From: an uncultured Methanobrevibacter sp.
GTDB taxonomy: Archaea; Methanobacteriota; Methanobacteria; Methanobacteriales; Methanobacteriaceae
NCBI RefSeq assembly: GCF_900314615.1
Contig: NZ_OMWA01000014.1
Coordinates: 13,198-77,197, forward strand
DNA length: 64,000 nt
Direction of reading: 5' to 3'
Numbering within the stretch: the stretch's first letter is position 1; the number at the start of each line of letters is the position of its first letter. The position numbers and the translations under genes are program-made. This document shows, piece after piece, positions 9,869 to 21,700 of this stretch. The notes below the pieces were generated by a model. The model searched no databases. It had not been told where the DNA came from and saw only the letters and a program-made list of their open reading frames with translations.

Positions 9869-12070
9869 CTATTCAAAATGGGATTCTTTACGTCTAATTC
9901 CAATGAGCAACAGTATAATCACGGGTATTATAAAGAAAACTGACGGAATGAACTTGTTGATTTCATTTTTCTCTTCAATTTCATAAACCTTTTTGCTGAC
10001 ACTTGAAGATTCACCTGCAGCTGAAGGTTCCAGACTTGCAGTTGATTTGGACTGACTGGCTTCGGAATTTTCACCGGCATCTGAAGGATTTGCATCAGTG
10101 TTATTTGAAACAACACCATTATTTTGTCCGTTGTAGGAAGTGGTATTCACATCACCGCTGTTGGTGTTGGAGTTCATGAAATTCATCAGTGCTTCCTGTA
10201 AAGACATTCTTGTTCCAGATGATTTTCCGTTTCCTCTGCCGTCATTTTGAGACTCACCTGACTGCTGATTTGAATCATCATCACCGGACGGTGTAGTCTG
10301 CTGATTGTCCTTGTCATCTCCACCATTAGTTTTGGAAGAACCCGGAATCAACGGATTAAAATTGAAATGATTCGGATTATCAGTTTTAATATTGCTTCCG
10401 TCAATATTATTGGTTGTTCCTTTGGTATTGGTCGGACTTGTATAATCAACATCGTCCCCATTGTCAACATTGTTGTTCTGTTGTGCATTATAATCAAATG
10501 CTGTAACTACACGATTATTATAGAATTCCAAACCTTCATGATTATTTATATCCCAATATTTATATCCGTTATTGCTGTTTTCAGCATTCGGATTATATGA
10601 TATCAGGAGATTGTTTGAAACGATTGAATTTTTAGAACTTATAATTGAAACGGAATAAAAACCGTCACTTCGCACAGTATTGTTCTGAATATTGTACTGA
10701 TGATCACCGGAAGTTGACTGACGATAACTTACACCGTAAATATTATCATTTATAGATACATCTCCGACACTGTGAACTTCGATTGAATTGTTCTGAATAA
10801 TTGAATTTGAATCCTGGGATTCAATTCCTGCAACCAAAGCCCATTCATGAGTTCCTGCAAGCCCAGTAACATTTATCTTATTCTGTGTAATTGACAGGGT
10901 TGTTTCCCCGTAGAAATTCTGGGAATATATTCCGATATTCGGACCGTTTGAAAATGAATAGAGATCATTTTTTGTGATGTTAACATCACTGATAGGTCCT
11001 GTTATCTGAATAGGGTATGCAGTACCTGCTGCCAGTTTACCTCCAGTAGTTATAATAGTTATATTGTTTTTAGCAACTGTCAAATTATTCAGATTGTAGA
11101 TATCCAGTCCGTAAATGTAGTTTTCAGTACCAGGATATGTCAGAAAATCTGTCATGTAAATTGAATTATTGTAAATTAAAGAATTGTCTGATTTACTTAT
11201 CAGCATGGTATCAAGTGAAGGATATCTGCAGTCTGTTCTTTTATTTACTTCGGAATATAATTTGTTTCCTACAAAAATGATATGGTCACAGCCTTCAATA
11301 CCAACTGTCAGTACCAAATCGGATGCAAGTTCAGCACCGTCTGCACCGAAAATAATATCCTTAAGAGGTAAAGCTGAAACAATAGTATTGTTTTCAACCA
11401 ATGCATCTTTACAATCAACTAGTTTTAATGCACAATTATAGACGTTTAAATCATTGTTGTGTCCTTCAAAATTAATATATGAATTAATAATCTTAAGATT
11501 TTTTAAAGCTTTATTTTTTTGACCTTCGGCATAAATTCCATATGCACCGACATTAGTCGGAACCACATAGTTTATGTTGAGATTTGATAAGCATACGTTA
11601 TCAGATACAACTTCAATCGCTGCCCCGTCATTGTTTGAAAAATCACTATCCAATTCAAGATTTAGATTTGAAAGTGTTACATGATTGGAAATTACCTCAA
11701 AAACAGTGTTTTTTAACTGGAAATCATTGCCTTTAATTGTTACGTTTTCAACACCAATGACCAGTTTTCCAAGATTTTCAAAATCCTGTGTAAAGATTAT
11801 TGTCTTATCTCTGCACATTGACTTTAAAACACCTTCATCGAAATAATCATCAAAATTGTCTGAATTAATATAAATCGTATTATTCATGACCAAATCAGGT
11901 TCATCCGGAACTTCATCTTCAATGATTTTTAGTGGAGTATCATCCGCGATACTTAAAACATCATCAGTTTGATTTTTTAAAACATCAGACATCGTCGTGT
12001 TGTCCATTGCTGAAACAGAAGAACATGATAATATAACACAAGCAATTATTAATGCAAATATTAATTTCAA
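9869..12070 (-). CDS. membrane-anchored adhesin-like protein (single beta-helix module)
   Basis: 733 residues from the chosen TTG start at 12070, which gives a clean signal peptide (MKLIFALIIACVILSC, ending SVSA). The frame is open up to 12127 (752 aa), with a GGGAGGTGA stretch inside that extension, so the start is uncertain. One beta-helix domain fills roughly the first 500 residues and resembles module A of the adjacent giant adhesin (shared SNGPxLGIYSQN, GETTLSITQN-like and SGDHQYNIQNN-like segments). A low-complexity Ser/Asn/Gly/Gln linker follows. The protein ends in one membrane helix (FIPSVFFIIPVIILLLIGI) with a short basic tail. It lacks the Lys-rich C-terminal cassette of its neighbours, so it is probably anchored in the membrane rather than the wall (inference). 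Confidence 0.8.
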   Translation of the reverse strand: MKLIFALIIACVILSCSSVSAMDNTTMSDVLKNQTDDVLSIADDTPLKIIEDEVPDEPDLVMNNTIYINSDNFDDYFDEGVLKSMCRDKTIIFTQDFENLGKLVIGVENVTIKGNDFQLKNTVFEVISNHVTLSNLNLELDSDFSNNDGAAIEVVSDNVCLSNLNINYVVPTNVGAYGIYAEGQKNKALKNLKIINSYINFEGHNNDLNVYNCALKLVDCKDALVENNTIVSALPLKDIIFGADGAELASDLVLTVGIEGCDHIIFVGNKLYSEVNKRTDCRYPSLDTMLISKSDNSLIYNNSIYMTDFLTYPGTENYIYGLDIYNLNNLTVAKNNITIITTGGKLAAGTAYPIQITGPISDVNITKNDLYSFSNGPNIGIYSQNFYGETTLSITQNKINVTGLAGTHEWALVAGIESQDSNSIIQNNSIEVHSVGDVSINDNIYGVSYRQSTSGDHQYNIQNNTVRSDGFYSVSIISSKNSIVSNNLLISYNPNAENSNNGYKYWDINNHEGLEFYNNRVVTAFDYNAQQNNNVDNGDDVDYTSPTNTKGTTNNIDGSNIKTDNPNHFNFNPLIPGSSKTNGGDDKDNQQTTPSGDDDSNQQSGESQNDGRGNGKSSGTRMSLQEALMNFMNSNTNSGDVNTTSYNGQNNGVVSNNTDANPSDAGENSEASQSKSTASLEPSAAGESSSVSKKVYEIEEKNEINKFIPSVFFIIPVIILLLIGIRRKESHFE

Positions 12071-12230
12071 ACCATCATCTATACCTTTCACCTCCCGAGA
12101 TTTAATAATCCCAATTACAAATTCCAAATTAAATTGAAAATTGCTAAAAGGTATTAGATATTATGTTTTAAATTATTTATAAAGTTATCTTTATAAATTA
12201 ATCAAATGAATTAAAAAAAAGAAAAAAAGT

Positions 12231-12254
12231 TAGTGAGAAAATAAATTCCCACTA
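12231..12254 (-). terminator. hairpin-plus-U terminator of the giant adhesin locus
   Basis: TAGTG/CACTA arms extended by an inner GAA/TTC pairing, followed on the minus strand by ACTTTTTTTCTTTTTTTT. It overlaps the TAG stop at 12252-12254. Confidence 0.5.
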
Positions 12255-12736
12255 TTTAATTGTTATTTTTACAGATTTGCTTGAAGCTTCGTAGGATTTG
12301 TCACCATCAAATGATATTTTAGTGGTGAATTTACCTTTTTTAGTTATTTTAAGGCTGAATGTTGCCTGACCTTTAGCATTGGTTTTTGCTGTGTAGGTTT
12401 TACCATTGATTTTAAGGGTGACTTTTTTACCTGCAGCGAGGTATGTTTTACCATCGATGGATGATCCTTTGATGGTTTTTAAAGTTACTGTGTATTTTTT
12501 GGTTTTGGCAGTAGCTTTGAATGTTTTTGCGCTTGCAGATATTGATGTAGTCTTCTTGTTAATGGTTACCTTATGTACTGCCATGGATGCATTGTAGTTC
12601 TCATCACCCAGGAATACTATTACAAAGGTGTATAAGCCTGCGTTTTTCAGGTTAATCTGAACAGCTGCATAACCGTTTGCATCAGTTGTTCTGTTTAATG
12701 TTACACCGTTGTAACCGATGTAGATGGTTTTATTTT
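12252..12736 (-). pseudogene. C-terminal part of the giant adhesin, cut off by a frameshift
   Basis: About 160 codons continue the giant adhesin in another frame without a start of their own. The text runs KTIYIGYNGVTLN, DANGYAAVQINL, YTFVIVFLGDENYNAS, then a Lys-rich Ig-like end (GKKVTLKINGKTYTAKTN, SVKITIK). The switch lies at the run of four A (minus strand; 12733-12736): removing one A joins SSDFT to NKTIYIG, giving a full Ig-like repeat and a protein of about 3588 residues. An ATG at 12584 would give a 110-residue piece but has no obvious signal peptide or ribosome binding site. Real mutation, phase variation and a homopolymer sequencing error cannot be separated here. Confidence 0.75.
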
Positions 12737-15700
12737 GTGAAGTCGCTGCTGTTAATTACAGTAGCTGTTTTGCTTGGAGCAATGTTCTGCAGGTTAATAG
12801 TCACATTAGCAGGTTCTATGGAATCAGTACCTGCATAGCTGAACTCAACAATAGCATTGTTGGTATTGTTCAGCAAGAACCAACCATTTTCATCAGTTGT
12901 AATGTTTGCTTCAACACCGTTGATTTTGCAGACAACTGTAGCGTTTGCAATAGGATTGCCCATGCTGTCAACTAAAACAGCATCAATAAAGCCAGATCCG
13001 TCAACAGTGACATTAACAAATTCACTGGATACCACAGGAGCAGCAAAAGTAGCGGCTTTATGGAATCCTGCGTGAGTATCATCACCATCATAGACGACAA
13101 CAACACTGTGTTCACCAGCAGTCAAGTTTTCAATTGGAATAACAGCAGTACCGTTTTCATCTAAAGGAACAACAGTTTCAACACCATCAACAATTACAGA
13201 TACATTACCAGTAGCTCCAGGAATGGAAACAGTCACATTAGTATCTTCTCCAACTTTAAAGTCAGTAGGGAGTGTGATATTTGCATCAGTGGTCTGTTTT
13301 TCAACAGTGAATGGGACAACAGTGGTTACAGCATCATTTTCATCATCACCATTGTATGTGACAACAACATAATGATCTCCAGCTGTAGCATTTTCAATTG
13401 GAATGACAGCAGTACCGTTTTCATCTAAAGCGATTGTAGTGGACTGTGCTAAATCAGAAATAACAGATACATTACCTGTCGCATTAGGAATACTGATTGT
13501 AATATTAGCACTTTCACCAGCTTTAATGTCTTCAGGAACATTAATTTCAACTTCAGGAACTTCTTTATCAGCCACTTCAATAGTTACAGTTTCAGAAGCA
13601 TTTACACTGAAGTAATCGTCACCTAAATACATTGCACTAATATTATAGGTTCCAGCTTTATCGAATGTGAAGTTTACAGAATCGCCCATATTCAATGAAA
13701 CAGCAACATTTGCATCACCGATGGTAAATACAACCATACCGCTTGCAGCTTCAGGAAGTTCTACACTGATAGTAGTAGGCACTCCAACAGTAGCTTTCTC
13801 ATCAGCTTTAACTACAACAGGAGCATCTTTTTTCTCTACAGTAAATGGAACAGTAACTGTTACAGCATCATTTACATCATCACCATCATATACAACACTT
13901 ACATAATGATCTCCAGCCATTACATCTTCAAGAGTGAAAGTAGCAGTACCATTTTCATCTAAAGCAATGGTGGTAGCTTGTCCTAAATCAGAGGTTACAG
14001 TTACATTACCTGTTGCATTTTCAGCTTTGATAGTAACTGTTACATTTTCACCGGAAACCGCTTCACTAACTTCAACATTTACTTCTGTTGAGAGTTTTTC
14101 AACGTTGAATTCTTTTAATGCATCAGTTGGTGTGTATAAAAGGTCTCCGTCAAAGTATACACCAACAGTATATTTAGCTGCAGGTAAATCAGATACATTT
14201 AATTGTGCTGTACCGTTATTTACGTCTACAGTGTATTTTTTACCGTTGAGGATTACTTCAACAGTTCCGACAACAGGTTCTGCGAATTTGATATTGATTA
14301 CAGCATCTTCACCAACAACAATATCATCAACTTCAACATTTAATACAGGATCAACTGGGAAGTTGTCTTTTACAGTGTTGTTTTCGTTTGCATATTTAAC
14401 AGATGCATCTCCAACTAAATCTGCAGCATATAATACGTTATCAGTTACAGTGTTGTTTTGAGTTGATTTAAGGTCTATTGTGAACTCGGATGATGAAACA
14501 ATAAAGTTGTCTTTAATTGTATTGTCGCCGGAGTTTACAGTGACTAAACCAAATACATCGTTTCCAGTGAAAGTAGTGTTTTTAGCAGCTGCACTGATAG
14601 TTACAGTTGTTAAAATGGTATTGTCTTCTGCAACAACGTTTTTACCACTGATTGTTAAAGCTTTTGCAGTATTGTTAATAAAGGTACATCCTTCGGTTAC
14701 AGTTAAGGAACCTTCAGTTACGTTGTTGTTTTCAACAAGGCTGTAAGTACCGATAGCCATTGATCCTCCACCAGTTATGGTGTTGTTTCTGTATACGTTT
14801 TTGGTTGAAGTAGCACCGAACTGGTTGACAATTCCATTACCTTTAAAGTTGATTAAGGAGTTGTTTTCAATGATGTTACCTTGACCACATACAGTAATAC
14901 CATACATGAATCCGGAAGCAGCCATATGACTGACAATCTTGTTGTTTGTGTAGTTTACAAATTCAGGGTTGTTTCCTGTACCTACGAAAATGTTTGAGGA
15001 CAGTACGTTACCTGATGAGCCAGTTATTTCAAATTCATTGTTGTCAAATGTAGCGTATTTACCACCTTTACCGAGTACAACACAACTTGAACCGGTTCCA
15101 CCGTTTTCAAAGTGAGAGTTTTTAATGGTTGTGTAGTAAGCGTTAGAGTGGATAGACAGGAATCCAGTACCTGATCCTACTCCTCTTTTATCAGCTTTCA
15201 TGTAAATATCATCAACAGTCACATATGAAGCTCCTCTGATGAATAAGTTACCGTTTATAATGCTGATACCGGTTATGTTAGTGTGGTCTGCACCAGCAAT
15301 AACATTGAAGGTTGTCCATGGAGCACTAGTACGGTTACTGTCAAATACTGCATCACCAGTAGTTGAAACAATGTTTTCAGGTTTGTTGATGGATAAAGTA
15401 AATTCATTGCCGATAAATGAACCCTGGAAGTCTAAGGTTACATTTTCAGGAACATAATCGAATAAGTAATTATTGTTGTCTGCATCGAAGTAGTATTTGA
15501 AGGTTTCATTTGTAATTACACCGTCAATTACTTGTAAGTTACCTGTGGACATAGTAGGTAAATTATATTTGTCTCCGTTGTAAGTTACATTAATTCCATT
15601 AGCGCCTAAAACTAAGTCTTCTGCAGTTACATTAACAGTTACAGTTTCATTTTCTAATTTTACTTCTTTAAATGTTTTATTTCCAATAACGATAGTTACA

Positions 15701-18700
15701 TTACCAGTTCCTGTAGGTACAGTTACAGTAATAGTGGAGTTAGTTCCGATCCATGCAGTTTGACCGTCAATAAATATATCAATATCTGCAAATGGAGGAG
15801 TGTTGTTTTCCACAATACCGTCCACACCAGGAGCAACAGAATCATCACCGAATAATTCTTCAGCGTATAATGTGTTTCCTGTAACGTTAGCTTTGGTTCC
15901 ACTAATTACTGAAACAGTGTATTTACCTTGAACATACATAGTGTTGTTCTGTACATCCAATGAACGGGAACCGTACATGTACTGACCATAGCTTACACCG
16001 TGAACAGGAGCATCTTCCACGTATCCTGCTACATTATTGGCGTAAATAGTGTTGTTATATATTTTTGCGTCACCGTTTGTGATTTCAATACCTGATACCA
16101 ATGCCCATTGATCGGAAGTGGTTGCATTACCAGTTACATTTATAATGTTATTTGCAAGGTATACCTCAGATGGTCCGCCCATCATACTAGCAACGTAGAA
16201 TCCTAAGTTAGGACCGTTTGAGACAGTGGTAATGTTGTTTCCAATAATATCAATTTGAGATTCTACACCTTGGAGCGCATATGCTGTACCGGCAGCGTTT
16301 AATCCGGATACAGTTCTCACATCAAAGTTGTTGTTAGAAACAGTAGTGTTTTTATCAAATCCGAAATCAATTACATATAAGTAAGCTACTACACCTTGAG
16401 GAGTAAATTCATCAATGAAATAGAAGTCATTTGAATCTACCAGTACATTTTCACAGCCGATAATATATACGGATTGAGCGGTTGGATAACTTGCACTTAC
16501 ATCATTTAAAGTAGAGTTTACTTTATTGTTTGTAAATGTAATGTTTTCGGTTGCTCTGAGTCTGATAGGATTTACAGTATTTAATCCCATCATGAAGTAA
16601 TCCCAGTCATAGTTGCTTGCATATAATGCAGGGAAACTGGTGTTGAATTCATTTCCGTCGATTAAGATATTTGAAGATTCATCCACATTTATTGCACTTG
16701 CTGAGCTAGTGTCTTCAGTAATATGGGTTTCAACGTAAACGACAGAGTCTGTTACATTTACATTATCTACACCATTAATATCGATAGCAACAGAATCACC
16801 ATCCTGAACAATGTAGGAAATGTTCATATTGGAAATGGATACATCGCTTTCAGTTACAGTGATTAAAGAACCTAAATTGCTTGTGGAAGTTAAAGTCAAA
16901 CCGTCAATGCTCACATCACTGGAACCTATTACAATACCCATATCTTTTAGCACTGCATCTTCACCAGTAATGTTAACAGGCCTGTCAAGAACCACGTAAT
17001 CTGAAACTTTGCTGAATTCACCTTTAAATATTAAATCACCGAATGGAACATCTGATTTTAAGAATCCTGAATCATCGAAGTAATCAAAGAATACATCTTC
17101 AGTTACAACATTGTCCAAACCAATGAAAGTAGCATTTTCGGTTCCAACGTTGACGAAATCATCACCATTGTAGGTAACAGTTACATTGTTTACACCAGCA
17201 ATGAAATCAGTGCTGTTTAATTCAATAGTTAAAGAACCGTTTACTAAAGGTACTTCTACAAACTCTTTATTGTTAACTTTAACAGTTACATTTCCAGTAG
17301 CATTTAAAACAGTGATTGCAATAGTATTGTTATTAACAATGAATGCATTTTTAACATCAATATCGATTACTGCGTTACCGCCGTTGCGAACAACAGTATT
17401 GTCTTTACCTTCAGCATATTTAACTGCTTCATCACCTAATTTATCAGCACTAGCCAATTTATTATTTGTTACAGTATTGTTTGAGGTAGATTTAAGGTCA
17501 ATTGCATAATCAGTTTCAGATGAAATGACATTTCCAACAATTCTGTTTTCATTTGAATTAACAGTTAAAAGACCTTTTACAGTGTTGTTTTCAAATGTTG
17601 TGTTTTTAGCAGCTGCAGCAATAGTTACAGTGGTTAAAACTGTGTTGTCAGTTGCAACAACGTTTTTACCACTGATTGTTAATGATTTTGCAGTATTGTT
17701 GACAAAAGTACATCCTTCGGTTACGGTTAAAGAACCTTCAGAAACATCGTTGTTTTCAACAAGACTGTAAGTACCGATTTGCATTGATCCTCCACCTGTT
17801 ATGGTGTTGTTTCTGTATATGTTTTTGGTTGAGGTTGCACCATATTGGTTAATAATTCCATTACCTTTAAAGTTGATTAAGGAGTTGTTTTCAATGATGT
17901 TGCCTTCACCACATACAGTTATACCGTACATGAATCCGGAAGCAGCAACATGACTGACAATTTTATTGTTTGTGTAGTTTACAAACTGAGGAAGTTCTCC
18001 CGCACCAACAAAAACATTTGAGGATAAAACGTTACCTGATGAACCGGTTATTTCAAATTCATTGTTATCAAATGTAGCGTATTTACCTCCTTTACCCAGT
18101 ACAAGTACGCTTGAACCTGTTCCACCGTTTTCAAAACGTGAATTTTTAACGGTTGTGTAGTAAGCGTTAGAGTGGATAGACAGGAATCCGGTACCTGATC
18201 CAACACCAGTCATATTAGCTTTCATGTAGATATTGTCTACAGTAACATATGAAGCTCCTTGGATGAACAAGTCACCATTGATTATGCTGATGCCAGTAAT
18301 ATTGGTATGGTCACCGCCAGCAATAACATTGAATTTTACCCATTGTTTGTTGGTAGTGTTACTGTCAAATACAGCAGTACCAATTAAATCTTCATTGTAA
18401 TTGCCTAATACTCCAGTTCCGTTAGCAGCTTTAGATGAAATTACATTTACAGGTGTGTCAATGTAAACACTGTATTGAGCGCCGTAGAATGGTCCTTGGA
18501 AGTCTAAGGTTGCTCCTTCAGGAGTAGGTAATAAGTATCCTTTTTCATCAAAGTAGTTGTAGAATGTGGAATTGGTAATTACACCGTCAACAACAATGAA
18601 TGTAGCATTGTTTTCACCAGTGTTGACAGTTTCACTGCCTGCATAGATTGCAGTAACATTGTTAATACCGTCAACTAAATCAGCGAAGTCAACTACTTGT

Positions 18701-21700
18701 GATACAGTACCGTTTACAATTGGTAAATCTTTGAATTCTTTATCATTTACTTTTAATGTTACGTTTCCTTCAGTAGCATTTGTAACAGCTACAGTGATTA
18801 CATATTCAAATCCTTTGAATGCATTTGGAGCGGAAATGATTATTTCAGCAGCGTAAGGAGGTACATTGTTTCTGATTACATTGTTTGAACCGTCTTTAAT
18901 GATAGCTGCATCGTCACCCCATAGCTCCTGAGCATGTAAATCGTTTCCGATTACATTTGAGTCAACTGCATGTAAGAAGTAGACCGCATATGCCCCATCA
19001 GTGAACACTGCATTGTCCCTAATATCGAATGTATGGTCACCTGAAGTCCATTGAGCATAGCTTATTCCATATAAGTTATTGTTTTCGTCATAAGCACCAG
19101 TACTTTGAGAGTGTACAGTGTTATTGTATATTTTAGCATTGGTATCTTGAAGTTCCATACCTGAAACTAATGCATATACATTAGTACTGGTTGCAAGACC
19201 GGTTACGTTAATGAAGTTATTGGTTACAGTAATATCGGTTTCACCCATATAGTTTTGTGAGTAAATACCTAATGTAGGGCCGTTACTGACTGCATTTAAA
19301 GTGTTTCCATCAATTAAAAGACCCTCATATGGACCTGTAAGTTGAATTGGATAAGCTGTACCTGCACCGTCTTCACCTGCAGTAGAGTTTACAGTAATCT
19401 TGTTATTTACAATTTGAGCATCATTACAGCTGTACAAGTCTACAGCATTGGAGTATCCTGCACCCTGAGTTGAGAAGTCATTTTGGGTAATTGTGTTTCC
19501 GCTGATTAATAAATTAGTTACTCCAACAGCCATTATTGAATCAACAGTTGGATAGTCTCCATTAGCAGCAGTCACATCAGTAGTTACTTTGACATTGGAA
19601 ATTGTAACGTTTTCACTGTCTTGAGCACCGATTGCTAAGATTAAATCTTGATCAATACCTGATGAAGCGAAATCCACATCACATGCAGGCAATTTAGAGT
19701 TTATGGTTCCTCCGCTTACAGCAACATTTGTTGAATCACGGATTTGAATAGCATGCTGAGTGTATCCTTCAGTTCCAACAGAGTTACTTACAAAGTTGAT
19801 AGTAGGATTAGTTACTTTAACATTATCTGCTTCATATACATTTACAGCATTAGCTTCAGTATCTTTTTCAGTTTCATATTTTACAGTTAAATAACTTAAT
19901 GTTACACCGTCACCTCTGACATTGACAGCAGCACCGTGGTCTCCATCAAGATTAATTGTAAATCTTGTGAATGTTACATCATCGGATAAGATGTCAAATG
20001 TAATGTTATTGAATACAGCATGACTGGATGAGTATCTGCTGAATGACATTGGTGCAGTAATGGTTATTTTATCGATTCCTAAAGTTTCTGCATTGAATGC
20101 ATCCCTGAATGTTAGGGAAGTGAATGGAATATCAGTGTACATGTATCCGTCTTCATCAAAGAAGTCATGGAAGTTGGAATTGTAAATGTAGTTGTTGTTT
20201 CCGCTGACTTTTAATGTAGCGGTACCGAAGTTTTCTTCGAATAATCCTTCTTCATCAGTGTATTTAGCAACTATATCATAATTACCGTTACCTAATGAAA
20301 CTACAAATTTGCCTTTTGCAGTACCGTTTTCAACAGCTAAAACTGCAATTGATTCCTCATTGATGAATAATTCAACATTACCCTGGTTAATGATTGTTCC
20401 ATCACTTGAAGTTACATTGATAGTGTAGAGAGGTCTTTCACCTTTTTTAGCAGATACATTATCAAGTTGAACTACAGTTGAAGTGGAAACCAGGAATAAG
20501 TTTTCTTTTTGATAGTCCACAATAACATCTACAACTTTTAAGTTAGCAGGAACATTGTAAACAGTTGAGAATTCACCGTTTTCCATTACGCCTTTGATTT
20601 CTCCTGCAGATGTTTCAATGGTTACGTCACGAGGTACTGAAATAGGATTAGTCAATTTACCAGTGGATGAACCTGTTGTGTATGAATTAATATCTGCAGT
20701 AATAGTTACGTTTTCACCTTCAGCAAATGCAGTGTCATTTGAAACTGTTAAGACAGCCCACCTGTTTAAGGTTACTTTGTTTGATACTAATTCTTTTGGT
20801 GATTCACTGGATCCCCACCAGTTATCGTTTGCATTTACAGTAGGTGTAACCATACTGGTTACTCTTGAATAAATTGCATAGTCATAGTCATCATTATTGT
20901 TTACTAAAACAGAGTTTGCAACGTTTACGGTGGAAGTTCTTACGTAAATTGCTCCACCACCTAAACCGTCAACAGTGTTGTCTTCAAATAATGAGTCAGT
21001 TATAGTCAAAGTTTCTTTTTTATCAGAATAAGCTCCAATAAAACTAATTGCTCCTCCACCATAGTTACTGTCTGAGTCTTCACCTTTAGCAGAGTTTTTG
21101 GTAAATGTAGAACCAGTAATGGTTGCAACATTAGTGTTTACGATTTCAATAGCTCCTCCACCATATGAATTAGCGGAGTTGGAGATGAAGTCGGAATTTA
21201 TAATTTCAAATTTACCAGCTTGTTGAGCAAATATTGCTCCTCCAGCAAAGTTGGTGTTTCCTCCAGCACTGTTTTCAGTAAAAGTGGTTCCTTCTACATG
21301 TAATTCAGGAGAAATTCCAATGCCTGCATTTTGAGTGAATATTGCTCCACCGTTTTGGCTTGCTTTATTGTTTTCAAATATTGAATCAATAACAGTCAGG
21401 TAAGCAGCATTGTATATTGCTCCACCGTTTTTGGAAGAAGTGGAGTTAGCTAAAGTACAGTTTTTAATAGTCAAATTACCTGAGTTTCCAAGTAATGCAC
21501 CGCTTTCATCAGAAGAAATGTATCCATTAGTTAAAACAATATTTTCCAAAAGGACATTTGCATCTGTACCGACATATAAAATTCTTCCGTTATTGTCAGC
21601 ATCAAAAATAACATTACCTTCACCGGTAATAGTCAGGTTATCATAGATAGATCCTAAATTACCAGTTTTATAGGTACCTTCCAATACTACAATTTGACCT

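Noticed and set aside
10367..10600. Plus-strand hydrophobic frame inside the 752-aa adhesin gene
   Set aside because: Complement of Asn/Asp-rich coding sequence; such antisense frames occur throughout the adhesin genes and lack start signals.
12252..12584. Independent 110-aa gene after the giant adhesin
   Set aside because: The frame runs open upstream of its ATG into sequence that continues the adhesin's Ig-like repeat, and it has no signal peptide or ribosome binding site.
14360..20175. CRISPR array or other short tandem repeat
   Set aside because: The repetition follows protein modules of hundreds of residues, with no constant short repeat and spacer pattern.
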